Positions 52,305 to 62,670 of a stretch of DNA of 64,000 bases are shown here, piece by piece. Each line of letters opens with the position of its first letter. The stretch's first letter is position 1. Origin of the DNA: Piezodorus guildinii (lineage: Eukaryota; Arthropoda; Insecta; Hemiptera; Pentatomidae); NCBI GenBank assembly GCA_023052935.1, contig CM041298.1, positions 114,656,977-114,720,976 of the forward strand. Direction: 5' to 3'. Made by a program: the position numbers and the translations under genes. The notes under the pieces are model-generated. The model did not search any database, was not told the DNA's origin, and saw nothing but the letters and a program-made list of their open reading frames with translations.

Positions 52305-53488
52305 TTTTTCCCACCAGATTACCTTTACCCTTCGTCGTAAACCTATGACATCCTGCCCTACAGTGTCCTCTTATGATATCCCGATTGTCCCGGTTGAACA
52401 GATCCGTTATTTAGGCCTCCTGCTTGACAAACTTCTTACATGGAATCCGCATACAAGACTGAAAAGACAAGAAACTGCTCGCCGATTTCGATTACTTCAA
52501 CAATTACTTTACAGACGCTCCAACATTTCACTTTACTACAAAAGACTAATTTACATGACAATCATAAGGCCTATCTGGACTTACGGAGTTGAGCTTTGGG
52601 GCTCTACTAAACCATCAAACTCTTCCTGTATCCAGTCCTTACAATCCAAAATCCTTAACGCTCCTTACTTTGTCACGAATAAAATAATCCACAAAGACCT
52701 TAATGTTCAATATGTTGGTTATTTGCCATGTACCAGGTATCACTCCTTCTATGAAAAACACCACTCCCACTCTAATCCACTAGTTTCAATCCTTGCTGCC
52801 TCTTCAATTCCTGACAATCTGCCGAGGCGTCTGAAAAGAAGATGGCTGTCGGATTTAAACCTCCTCCGGGATTACTATAAAGATAACTATTGTGCACAAA
52901 ATATTTTGCAACTAATGCTACCCGGGTCAGGGTCTCTGTTTCCATACAGGAAAGGCGGGCATGCACGCTCCAGACGGAATTAGCCCAACCATTTACAGAC
53001 TTTACTTCTGTGGGGCTCCCCCGGAGTTTCTCTCTTCCTCATCTGACTGCAGCCCTGAACGGATCTACATCCCGGGCCAGATAGAGTAGCCGCCCTCAAC
53101 GGATCACCGTCCCGAGTTAGACGCAGCAGCCGCTGTATCGAGAGCAGGACCGACGGAGCGCGGACCGAGGACGAGACTGAGGACGCCGCCCGCCAGTCGT
53201 AAATATTAAACAGGGACCTGACCCAGTAATTATAAATATTGTAAATCAATAAATACTTTAAACGAACTTACTTCTTTCTTGTTAAGGCACAATGAAGGGC
53301 TCCCGGTGGTAAAACACTTACCGGGCCCCCAAATTGTACAATGGCCTCGAGACCTTCTTGTGTAGATTCACTACTAGAGTGCTGCCAATGGGCAGTTTCG
53401 TTTCTTGTTTTTTATCATTGTAGGATATTTACTTGATGTATGAACATAGAAGTTGTAAATTTCAATAAATTAATTTAATTTTTTTTTT
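52305..53488 (+). mobile_element. Jockey A 3' end inserted in Jockey C, itself split by an LTR
   Basis: Encodes HQITFTLRRKPMTSCPTV, PVEQIRYLGLLLDKLLTWNP, IWTYGVELWGSTKPSNSS, SKILNAPYFVTNKIIHKDLN and DNLPRRLKRRW, then the 3' UTR after the LTR (53346-53475). It is flanked by AATTTTAA (52297-52304 and 53489-53496). It shares the SKIL/NAPYF deletion with the copy at 8111-8765. Coding is nearly open but lacks EN and RT. Confidence 0.8.
52847..53340 (+). mobile_element. Solo LTR, 494 bp
   Basis: It begins TGTCGGATTT and ends AAATTGTACA, so TGT...ACA, and is flanked by 5-bp duplications ATGGC (52842-52846 and 53341-53345). Removal restores the Jockey A codons for RRWPRD exactly. It is much GC-richer than its surroundings. 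An AATAAATAC polyadenylation-like signal lies near 53250 and a TATAAAG near 52877, which favours the plus strand. No internal coding region remains, so it is a product of LTR-LTR recombination. The superfamily is not determinable. Confidence 0.85.
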
Positions 53489-53539
53489 AATTTTAACGTC
53501 TTGAGAGTAGTTTGATAAGCATTTTAATTTTTTTTTTTT

Positions 53540-53735
53540 AGCGTTATCTGTCTGTTCTTGACGCGTGGGCCCCATGTCATTCTTCTGTCGAATGTAAAGT
53601 CGAGATATTCTATTGTGTCTATCTGTAGAATTTGGATATTATCAAGGTATACTGAAGGGCAGATTTCATGTCGAAGAGAGAAAGCAGTATGTTGGCATTT
53701 GTCTTGGTTAAGTCTAATACGGATACCTTAATTCG
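53540..53735 (-). pseudogene. Jockey C ORF2 segment after the RT core
   Basis: The minus strand reads RLNQDKCQHTAFSLRHEICP, SVYLDNIQILQIDTIEYLDF, TFDRRMTWGPRVKNRQ. This is equivalent to the NKSHQITFTLRRK ... LGLHLDKRLTWNPH stretch of Jockey A but much diverged. It is continued at 52020-52296. Confidence 0.65.
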
Positions 53736-54355
53736 AAACCTGATATACATTCAATCAATTCAGATATATATTTTAACAATTTTTTTCCAAAAAATAAATA
53801 ATTAAAAATAACTGCAAGCATACAACAGTCCCTTTCGCTCAGAAGAGATTGGGTAAGGGGTAAAAGTAAAAAAAAAAAAATGATAACATCTGAGCGAAAA
53901 CCGGAAGGAAAGAAAAAAATATAATTAAAAACCCTAATCGTCACGCCATTTGAAAACCTTTTAACTACCGTTGGATCAAATAGCGAAATATTTACTAAAA
54001 AGAAACAAAAAAAATCAAAGCAATCAAAAATGGGAAAAAATATCCTAAGTATTTCGAACTAAAACTAATTTTAAGGCAAGAATAAATAGACATTTTTTTA
54101 TAACAATTTTTACTAAAAATTATTGCAATATGAACAATGATAATGCGTTTAGATCACATTAACACAGTATATACTGAAAATCAAAGGTAAAATCAAATTT
54201 AATAAAATTAGATAATAAATATGTGTTATTATTTATTTATAGGAGAATTCACTACAAAATGAGATTTTCTGTCTGCTTACGCAATACCCAAATATGCTAT
54301 ATGCCAAGGATATAGAAGTGTAAAAATAAAACTATAAAATAGATTTTTAAAAACA
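53736..54355. other. AT-rich stretch, nothing recognised
   Basis: No gene or element supported. Confidence 0.35.
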
Positions 54356-54359
54356 AATG

Positions 54360-54785
54360 GCTATCGGTACAGCAAGTCTCTTGGCCAGCGCCTAGATAGT
54401 CTTCTGGGCGGATTATAAGGGTTTGTGGCAGTGGATAGGTTCTGAGTCAGCGGGTTTGTATTTAGGGTCAGTCTGTCGTGAAATTTATTGTAGCGATCAG
54501 TGGCAGTTGCAATGACGAACGTCCAAATAGGTTTTATCAATAATTTATAAATAGGTAATTTGTTTGTCATTGATAATTTTGAACTTTTGTCTAGTAATCT
54601 CGAAATAATTCCATATCGTTGAGTCAGTTCTTTTTTTTTTCGCTTGAGGTGGTATGCCTATGTCAGTCGTTTGTCAAGGTAAAAGCCTAAATACTGTGTC
54701 GGAAACTGGTGTTGGAATATTATTGAAGGAGGCCTGAGGGCAAGAGTCGTGTTTTATAGAGAATTTGATTCATATTCATCTTAGA
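54360..54785 (-). pseudogene. Jockey B-like 3' end with internal deletion
   Basis: The minus strand carries LDKRLT...(about 54655-54690), then MTNKLPIYKLLIKPIWTFVI, a deletion of roughly 60 residues, and YNKFHDRLTLNTNPLTQNLS, TATNPYNPPRRLSRRWPRDL. Wording (THPYNPPRRL, HPNPLAQSLS) is closest to family B. There is no poly-A at its 3' side. Confidence 0.6.
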
Positions 54786-55812
54786 TTCATTTATCTTTAC
54801 TTTCACTTACTATATATAGTAAGGGAAAGTATTGCTATCGTGAAAATTTTCGAATTCAAGTTTTCAACGGAAATACACGTTTTAGGGTCCCCTAAGTCCA
54901 AATCACCAAGTCTCGAAAAAAGGTCTGTGTGTGGTAAGTCTAGCGCAAACACCATAAGTCGTACGAAACTGAAATTTCATATGACTAAACGCCGGAAATG
55001 TTACAGCTACTTTTTCACTAAAATCGGCTGATCTCAAGTCCTACTTTATCCCATACATTTTGTACCTTTTTACGATTTCCTCAAAAACAGCTTTAACGAT
55101 TTTTATTAAACTATATATATTGATGTAAAATTTAATGAGCTTTAATATCATGTAAGTTTCATTCTGATCGAAATAGTCTGACAGGGCTTAAATGCAGATA
55201 TTTTAAAATTTCTTCATCTAAAGTACATTTAATTTTGTATATTTCCAAAAATTAGATACATCATCTTATTAGCGTAGATAAATAACGGCTAAATATGCAA
55301 GTTGAGCGAATTTGATAAATAGCTTAAGGATAAAAGTGCAAACATATTTTTTTATGCAATTTTTTGGTTTTTGAACACAAGAATAGTAATATATATGTAT
55401 ATTATACATTTTTATAGTTCAAGATTTTAGAAAAAAATATTATCTGATACACGGAATTGTAAAGGGTAATGGAGAATGATGAAAAGCCGATAAAACTAAC
55501 AGTTTCTGGTTCCTGATAAGAGAAATTCATGTTGACCGTGCTGCGATCTGGCGGCATGTCATAGAAGCAGAGCCCCTAGTTGTGATCATCTTGACATTTG
55601 AGTTGGAGGTGATTACACCAAACACTAACTGATTGTTGTAGATAAAAATATAATATATTATTGAATAAAACACATGTTTCTATTGAAATTCAATTTAACT
55701 AATTCTTTAACAATTTATTTTTATCTCTACATGTATTTAAAAATTCTTAAATCCATTTTAACAACGGAGGTAGGTGAAAGTCGTGTGTTGCACGCACCAG
55801 ATTTTTACTTTA
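54786..55812 (+). repeat. Repeat R, full-length with insert Z
   Basis: Begins TTTACTTTCACTTACTATAT and ends GTCGTGTGTTGCACGCACCA then GATTTTTAC. It is interrupted by 55501-55623. One of the two most complete R copies. Confidence 0.8.
55501..55623. mobile_element. Insert Z, short version
   Basis: The 123-bp segment between ACTAAC repeats (55495-55500; about 55618-55623) shares CATAGAAGCAGAGCCCCTAG and TTGACATTTGAGTTGGAGGT with 15730-16430. Confidence 0.55.
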
Positions 55813-55839
55813 TATTTTGTTTTTCAGCAAGCCATGAAA

Positions 55840-57215
55840 TCCAGGTGTTCTTTGTTGGATGTCAGGACTGCTGAATCATTGGCAAAGGTTGCTGTAAGAG
55901 TTTCCGGGTGCTGTGGGTCGTCAGAGCAATATGTATAAAACAGTGTTGGAGCTAATACACTCTCTTGACTATTGGTCCAAACTGTCATTGATGTCAGAAA
56001 AGCGACTCCTAAAACTGTGTTTCAACAGACTAAGGATGCTAGATACAGAAAAGCAGAAAAAAAATACAACAGGGCCTCATAAGTTAATACGATAACCCAC
56101 CAATATGGAATCAGAGATAGATTCAATGAAGCACAGAAAAACAAAATATTGGAGCATAAACTCAATATTATTGAAAATATCATAAACCACAACTTCTCGA
56201 CTGACATTAATAGAGCGGTGAACTCAAATAGTAACCCCATATGCTGATTACTCTGCAGTTACAACCTACATAAACCCGAAGCATACCTACGGTTAAGGCT
56301 AATCGTAGGAAATCCAGAGAACATCAAACTCGATCATGAAAACAAACTAATTATTTTCAAGGCAAACAAACTTTGTCAATTTTGCAATATTTATTTCAAT
56401 AATAGTTTGTACCATATTCTTCAACATTGCCCAACCTTTAAAGAAAATAGACAATATATCTTAAAACCATCCGAATCCGTATCTTGTGATAAAAAAAAAA
56501 ACCATTGAAAATATTTTGAACATTAGTAGTGAAGTTAAATCGAACAGAAATTATATTTATATTTTAAAAATATGTAATAATTATGATCCTGTAAATTATA
56601 TAACTAGGGAGCAGCGTGGTCTAGTGGATAGAGCGCTAGTCTACTATGCTCCGGGTCCTGGGTTCGAATCCCGGCTGTGGCGGAATATTATGTATTCTGT
56701 TAATTCAGTCGGGGGGCGACAATAAGGTATGGAGACCCTTCTGGGGCAGACCCAGCTCCTTTAAATTGGGTACCCAAAATAACTGGGGAAGAACCTGGCG
56801 GCTGAGCGCGATTAAGGCCTAATCACCTCATTGCACTGCCGTTGGCCTAGAAACAGTACGAATCTCTATATGTACTTAGCCCAAGACCCTTCATGGGTTG
56901 TAGTGGTACAGGTTAAATGCCATATAAATAATATTATATCAACAGTTTTCGAAAGCATTTAAACTACTACGCTTTTCCTTATTTTAAATAATTCTCATTA
57001 TTTTAAGTTTGATATTATGTTAGTATGGTATTAACCAGTTTTTTTTTTTTTTGTTTATTGTTTTGTTAAGGATTACATGTTAAACTTTTGTTTACAGTTT
57101 TTGCAATAGAGCACTAGACATGGGTTATGTTTGATTTATAATTGTATTTTATGTAGTACATTTGTACAAGACTTAATCTCTTACAAATAAAAATATATTC
57201 TATTCTAATATGATG
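55840..57215 (+). pseudogene. Retrotransposon C-terminal region with CCHC knuckle, split by a SINE
   Basis: Frames read DRFNEAQKNKILEHKLNIIE, NIINHNFSTDINRAVNSNSN, HKPEAYLRLRLIVGNPENIK, then KANKLCQFCNIYFNNSLYHI and LQHCPTFKENRQYI. The last has C-x2-C-x8-H-x4-C, the usual terminal knuckle of several non-LTR clades. A further KKKTIENILNISSEVKSNRN follows. After the SINE (56607-56950) a 3' UTR-like tail with AATAAAAATATATTC ends near 57215. The upstream frame is broken and no RT motif was found. The clade is not resolved. Confidence 0.5.
56607..56950 (+). repeat. tRNA-derived SINE, second type
   Basis: The head TGGTCTAGTGGATAGAGCGC (A box) and GGGTTCGAATCCCGGC (B box) have correct tRNA spacing. 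The acceptor ends (GCAGCG/GGCTGTGGC) do not pair as a tRNA. A 250-bp body follows. It is unlike the SINE at 37275-37556. Confidence 0.7.
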
Positions 57216-57295
57216 CCTTGAGGTTATCCTGCTTTTATTTGTTTAATATTTGAGAACTTAGAACCTACCCTATATATAATAACAAAAACAAATAA

Positions 57296-57297
<2 letters not shown>

Positions 57298-57358
<61 letters not shown>

Positions 57359-57682
57359 TATATATATTATATTTTATTCGTCTTATCTTTTTGCTTAAAT
57401 TTTGTCATTGATTCGGTTGGTCCTTTAGGTGTGCATTTTCAAATCTGTTTCTTTTTGTTTTTTTTTTATGCTTGTATTTTGCTTTGGATTATAGACTATA
57501 TTACATATTATAAGATATAACATAGAAATCTGTTGATAAAGAAAGTAATTGTATTGTAAATTTATAATTTTTTAGGTCAATATCACATGTCATCAAGATT
57601 GATAAGTACGCTGTGTATGATAGCAACCCAATACAGTTGGGCAGCACGGTTTTGTTTTATTGTAATTTTGATAAAATAAAGC

Positions 57683-57720
<38 letters not shown>

Positions 57721-57760
57721 AATAAATATATATAAAATAAAACATCAAAAATAATATATA

Positions 57761-57843
<83 letters not shown>
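57298..57843. repeat. (TA)n microsatellite tracts
   Basis: Tracts at about 57298-57366, 57690-57714 and 57758-57843, with unremarkable AT-rich DNA between them. Confidence 0.85.
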
Positions 57844-57845
<2 letters not shown>

Positions 57846-58270
57846 CCAAAATACAATAAATATAGTTTAAAAAAAAATGAATATCTTGAAAACACTTATA
57901 CCTATATACAATAATTACAATTTGCCGGAAGAACCCCGCTAGGTGCTTGTAAAAGTAAATTCCAGTTAAAATGCGCGGAGCGATAAAAAAATAAAACTCA
58001 AAAAACGTAATTATAATACCCGAAAACACATTAATTAATCCTAATAACCCCCCTACCCTCTAAAAATCAAAATCATTGATTATCTTTAAACTAAATAGAC
58101 GATTATTAATTTGTAAAAATTTTAGCTAGTAAAAAACAGCACTTGAAATTAAATATCTAAAAAGACAAAAAAAAAATGTCGATAGCATATGCCAAAATTA
58201 CATAATTTTAATTAAACTAATTATTTTTCAAAAAATAAATAAATAAAACGAAATATTTAAGGCTAGAAGT
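57844..58270. other. AT-rich stretch, nothing recognised
   Basis: No gene or element supported. Confidence 0.35.
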
Positions 58271-58275
58271 GAAGA

Positions 58276-58455
58276 AAAGGGTTACTATTTCTTTGTAAAA
58301 AGTTCCATTTGAAATGGAAAAGGTAACATTCGAAATGGAAAGGGTTACATTTGCTGTGCAAAGGATTACATTTGAAATGGAAAAGATAACATTTGAAGTT
58401 GAAAAGGTTACATTTGAAATGGAAAAGATTAGAATTGACTTGGAAATGCTATATC
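58276..58455 (+). repeat. 21-bp minisatellite that reads as heptads
   Basis: Seven or eight units like ACATTTGAAATGGAAAAGGT. Since 21 bp is seven codons, the plus frame 58314-58523 repeats VTFEMEK. The regularity is explained by the DNA repeat; coding is unlikely. Confidence 0.75.
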
Positions 58456-59165
58456 AAAAATATAGCGTTTTGAAATTAGCAGTGGTGATTAGCCACTTTC
58501 CTTTGAATAATTTATCACTTTAAACATTAATTGCCTGTAAACAGCTATACCCTTAAAAAATGATTCGGAAATGATAAACCATACTGCAATAAGTTTCAGC
58601 GATTTTTTTGTTAAATCATATACGGTTCTATTAAGCTCATCTCTTGGTCAAATAAAGCACTTACTTCAAGCTTAAATACGATGTTATTCTAAGGGGACTT
58701 AGTTCCAGAATAAAGTTTTTCCCATGTTCACTTCATTATCAATTCAAAAAATCGTTTTAAGGGGAAGAAAAGCTTATGTTAAGAATAGCTTCAAAGGACG
58801 CATGCCAAGTTGCTTACTTGAAAATAGGAGCACTTTGCCGCACTATGGGACTTAGTAAGTGCTTAAGCGTTACCATTATGGATAGTTATCAGGGCCTTTA
58901 ATATTCCATCTGGCTTGGCCCAACTTAGGGGTGTATTAAAAAGTTTCCAATGAGATTATTTAAGCCCCTTCTTACGTGTTATTGAGGAACTAGCTTTATT
59001 ATGGATTATTATTGTCAATAATAATAAGATGTTTGGTATAAAAAGCAGAAGAATCTGTTGCTCGTTTCACGCTTTCTTGAACTTACTTATCTAACTTGAT
59101 ATGGTTTGTAAAGTTTACATTTAATAATGATAATAAAAATACATTCACATCTTCCTAACTGGGTA
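58456..59165. other. Unclassified stretch
   Basis: Nothing recognised. Confidence 0.35.
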
Positions 59166-59169
59166 TATA

Positions 59170-59833
59170 TTGGGTTGATGCAAAATTAATGCAGGTTTTT
59201 AGTAGGTATTGTAAATACGCCATATCTTTACTTTAACCATATATATTTAATCAAAATAATTTCCATCTGAATCAATGCACTTTTGCCAACGTTCAACAAG
59301 CTTTCTTATTCCACCAGAAAAAAAATCCGAATCCCTGGACTCAATGAAATCACGAAAAGAATTTTCAATGTCGTCCAGGTTTTGAAAATTTTTCTCCCTC
59401 AAAAAGTTGTCCAGATGCCTGAAAAAGTGGAAGTCTGTAGGAGAGAGGTCAGGTGAATAAGGCGGATGTTGGAGAACTTCGTAGCCCAACTCGTGCAGTC
59501 GTCGAAGCGTTGGTTGTGCAACGTGTGGTCTGGCGTTATCGTGGAGCAGGATCGGCCCCTTCCGATTCATCAATGCTGGGCAAAGACGTTGCAATTTTTG
59601 AGTTCCGAGTTCCGCCGCCATTTCTCGTGTGGTTTTGGTTGGGTCTTCTTCCACTTTTGACCTCAGCTGGTCGTTGTCCAGAGCAAGATGACGGCCCCGA
59701 TCTTCTTGTCTTCGAGGTCGAAATCTCCTCTGCGAAACTTCTGGAACCAACGCTGCACCGTGCACTCATTAATAGCCCCCTGACCCCACACTTCATTAAT
59801 ATTACGAGCCGTTTGCGCAGCGCTGCGCCCTAA
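59170..59833 (-). mobile_element. Mariner (cecropia/Hsmar1-like) remnant
   Basis: The terminal repeat TTGGGTTGATGCAAAATTAA at 59170 has a TA at 59168-59169. The other side ends inside the coding region at 59833, where the Jockey A poly-A begins. Confidence 0.8.
59247..59830 (-). pseudogene. Mariner transposase with internal deletion and frameshift
   Basis: The minus strand reads RSAAQTARNINEVWGQGAIN, ECTVQRWFQKFRRGDFDLED. A frameshift is followed by RQEDRGRHLALDNDQLRSKV, TTREMAAELG, then a jump to QKLQRLCPALMNRKGPILLH and DNARPHVAQPTLRRLHELGY. SPDLSPTDFHFFRHLDNFLR and LVERWQKCIDSDGNYFD end it. The second (HDNARPH) and third (SPTD) catalytic residues survive, with D34D-type spacing. The deletion of roughly 110 residues removes the first Asp. 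The N-terminal residues before RSAAQ lie beyond the Jockey insertion, outside the window. Confidence 0.85.
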
Positions 59834-59973
59834 TTTTTTTTTTTTTTTATTCATATTTTATTGAATTTTACAACTGTATTAACATAAATACAATAAGTAA
59901 AACTGTTGAATTAGAATAAAGGGCGTGAAAGGCTTGTGAAGAAACTACCCAGTGGTAGAACTTCGATGTTTAT

Positions 59974-62670
59974 TTAAGTAAGTAGATCCCGAGGCCATCT
60001 TCTTTTCAATCGCCTAGGAGGGTTGTCAGGAATATGTGAGGTTGATAGGTTGCGGACAAGAGGGTTTATATGGGTTGGGAGTTTGGAATTAAAAGTGGTA
60101 TATCTAGTACGAGAAAGGTCTGTAACAAATGGGATATTAAGGTCGTTATGGATTATTTTATTTGTGACGAAATAAGGAGCATTTAGGATTTTTCGAAGGA
60201 TTTTGGATTGTAAGGATTGGATACGGGAGGAATTAGATGGCTTCGTAGAGCCCCAAAGCTCGATTCCATATGTCCAGATGGGTCTGATGACGGTAATATA
60301 AATTAGCTTTTTGTAATGAATTGGAAGTTTTGAACGTTTGTCGAGTAAGTGTTGTAGTAATCTGTATCTACGGGCAGTCTCTTGTCGTTTTAGTCTCGTG
60401 TGAGGATTCCATGTAAGACGTTTATCAAGATGGAGTCCTAGGTATCGGATTTGTTCAACAGGAATGAGTGGGGTATTGTTAAAGGATACTGTGGGGCAGG
60501 AGGTCATCGGTTTGCGACGAAGGGTAAAGGTAATTTGGTGGGATTTATTAGGATTTATTTTAATCCTCCAGTTCTGACACCATTTCTCAATGGCTGTGAT
60601 GTGGGACTGAAGGGTTTGGGATGCAGCGGTTGGATCATTATGGACGGATAACACACAAGTGTCATCCGCGTAAGTTGTGAGGACAGTGCTAGGATGGAGT
60701 GGAATATCAGCTGTATATACCGTATAAAGGATGGGACCTAGGATACTACCCTGAGGTACACCTGCAGACTGAGAAAATGTGGATGAATAGGAAAGATTAT
60801 GATTTACTTTGAACGTTCTATCAGTAAGGTAGGAACGGATTATCAGGAAGTATGTAGCGGGAAGGAATTGACGGAGTTTATAAAGGAGTCCTGGGTGCCA
60901 GACTCGGTCGAACGCTTGTTCTACGTCAAGAAAAGCACCCGTGCAATACATTCCACGCTCCAATGTGGAGGATATAACATCCACCACACGGTGACATTGC
61001 TGAATTGTAGAATGGGATGTCCGAAATCCAAACTGATGGTCAGGAATTACGTGATTCATTTCTAGGATCGGATACAGGCGTTTCAAAATGAGTTTTTCTA
61101 GGATCTTTCCCATGATGGGTAAAAGGGAGATCGGACGGTATGAGGATGGATGTTCAGGAGGCTTTTGGGGTTTTGGGATCATTTTGATTATTGACAGTTT
61201 CCATGGTTCAGGGAAATAGGTGGTTCGGAGAGTAGCGTTGAATATATAAGTGAGGTAGAGGATTGCTTTTCGAGGTAGCTGTTTTAGGATATAGGATGTG
61301 ATGAGATCATGACCAGGTGCTTTTTTAATACGTAATTGATGGATAACGTTAATTATTTCAGAAGGATGAAAGGCTTTAGGAGGAGGGGACATTTGGAGTG
61401 GAATAGTTAGTTCTGCTTCAATATGGTCAATATGGGTTGGATTAAGGATTTCAGGATGTGGATTAAATATTTTGGAAAGGTGTTCACCAAATATTTGAGT
61501 CTTTTCTTCATCTGATCGAGACCAGGTAGAAGATTCGGTAAGGAGTGGGTGATTAAAGGTTTTGAATTTGAGCAAATTTTTGGTAGTTGTCCATAAAGAT
61601 TTGTCAGTTGGTCTTAGGTTTTCTGTGAAGTCCCGAAATGTTTGTATTTTGAATTTTCTAATTTCAGTTTTGAGTTTGTTAGTTAGATGAGTATAGTATG
61701 TTTTGTCGGACGGGTATCTGGACCTATGCCACTTAGCCCTTGCTCGCCGTTTCTCTGCTAATAAGTTTCGAATGTGATATGGTAAGTTAGTGTCGCGGGA
61801 GTAGTTATTTTTGGGATGTGATGAGTTGTTATTAATTGCAGTACCTATTGTTATTGTTAGTTTTTCGATAGCAAAGTTAATTTGTTGTTCTGTTTTTAGT
61901 GGAATCGTTAAGTCAAGTTCGTTTTCTAGTTCAGAGCGAAAGTTGTCCCAGTCAACATGTCCTGTAATTAAAGAAGGAGGGAAGGATTTAGGAATAGGGT
62001 CTGAATGAAGAAGCAGCAGAACTGGGCTATGGTCTGAGGAGAGGTCTTCTAAGGATGTTACTGTAGATTGAAAGGTAGGAATTTGGGATGTGACGAATAT
62101 ATCAAGAATATCTGGGCGCTTTTTAAGAGAAGTAGGCCAGTAAGTAGGATCTTTGGGTGATAAGACGGAATAGCTGTTGGAAGTGGTGACTTGGGAGAGA
62201 ATCCTGCCACGAGTGTTGGATGTTCGGCATCCCCACCGTTGATCTTTGGCGTTGTAATCTCCCCCGGCAATGAAGCGCGGACCAAAGGACTGAAATAAGG
62301 AATTAAATTGGTGAGAGGAGAGGGAATAGCCAGGAGGGCAATATACAGCTGAGATGGTTATATTAAATGGACGGCAGGATAAGGTAATAGAAGTCGATTG
62401 GATGGCGTCAGTTGGAGTAGAAGGAATCAGGGAGTGAGTTAAGGAATTGTGAATAAGGATACAAGAGCCAGCGTGGGATGTTTTGTCAGGGTGATCTGAT
62501 CTGTGTGTGATGTAGTCACGTATGTAAAAATGTGAATGAGGTGTGAAATGGGTTTCAGTCACAAGGGCAATGTCTATGTTATTGTCGTGAATAAATAAGT
62601 CAAGCTCGTCTCGGTGATTAAGCAGTCCATTAGCGTTCCATAATAGAATAGCCAGGGTCTTCCTACTCAT
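59974..62670 (-). CDS. Jockey A ORF2: APE endonuclease and reverse transcriptase, intact
   Basis: 898 aa, the usual Jockey ORF2 length. The APE-type endonuclease spans about 1-220: WNANGL (11-16), TETH with Glu39, SAVYCPP, GGDYNAKDQRWG (Asp138, Asn140), RPDILD (Asp187) and SSDHSPV (Asp213, His214). A basic linker follows (NLLAEKRRARAKWHRSRYP). The RT is at about 480-740: SYRPISLLPIMGKILEKLIL, HQFGFRTSHSTIQQ, FLDVEQAFDRVWHPGLLYKL, AGVPQGSILGP and TYADDTCVL with YADD at 667-670. The C-terminus carries IWTYGIELWGSTKPSNSS and ends PPRRLKRRWPRDLLT. No RNase H. Its AUG overlaps the ORF1 stop as ATGA, suggesting stop-restart translation. It nicks target DNA and primes reverse transcription there. 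Confidence 0.92.
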   Translation of the reverse strand: MSRKTLAILLWNANGLLNHRDELDLFIHDNNIDIALVTETHFTPHSHFYIRDYITHRSDHPDKTSHAGSCILIHNSLTHSLIPSTPTDAIQSTSITLSCRPFNITISAVYCPPGYSLSSHQFNSLFQSFGPRFIAGGDYNAKDQRWGCRTSNTRGRILSQVTTSNSYSVLSPKDPTYWPTSLKKRPDILDIFVTSQIPTFQSTVTSLEDLSSDHSPVLLLLHSDPIPKSFPPSLITGHVDWDNFRSELENELDLTIPLKTEQQINFAIEKLTITIGTAINNNSSHPKNNYSRDTNLPYHIRNLLAEKRRARAKWHRSRYPSDKTYYTHLTNKLKTEIRKFKIQTFRDFTENLRPTDKSLWTTTKNLLKFKTFNHPLLTESSTWSRSDEEKTQIFGEHLSKIFNPHPEILNPTHIDHIEAELTIPLQMSPPPKAFHPSEIINVIHQLRIKKAPGHDLITSYILKQLPRKAILYLTYIFNATLRTTYFPEPWKLSIIKMIPKPQKPPEHPSSYRPISLLPIMGKILEKLILKRLYPILEMNHVIPDHQFGFRTSHSTIQQCHRVVDVISSTLERGMYCTGAFLDVEQAFDRVWHPGLLYKLRQFLPATYFLIIRSYLTDRTFKVNHNLSYSSTFSQSAGVPQGSILGPILYTVYTADIPLHPSTVLTTYADDTCVLSVHNDPTAASQTLQSHITAIEKWCQNWRIKINPNKSHQITFTLRRKPMTSCPTVSFNNTPLIPVEQIRYLGLHLDKRLTWNPHTRLKRQETARRYRLLQHLLDKRSKLPIHYKKLIYITVIRPIWTYGIELWGSTKPSNSSRIQSLQSKILRKILNAPYFVTNKIIHNDLNIPFVTDLSRTRYTTFNSKLPTHINPLVRNLSTSHIPDNPPRRLKRRWPRDLLT

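Noticed and set aside
56607..56690. Possible functional tRNA gene
   Set aside because: The acceptor stem does not pair and a 250-bp SINE body follows.
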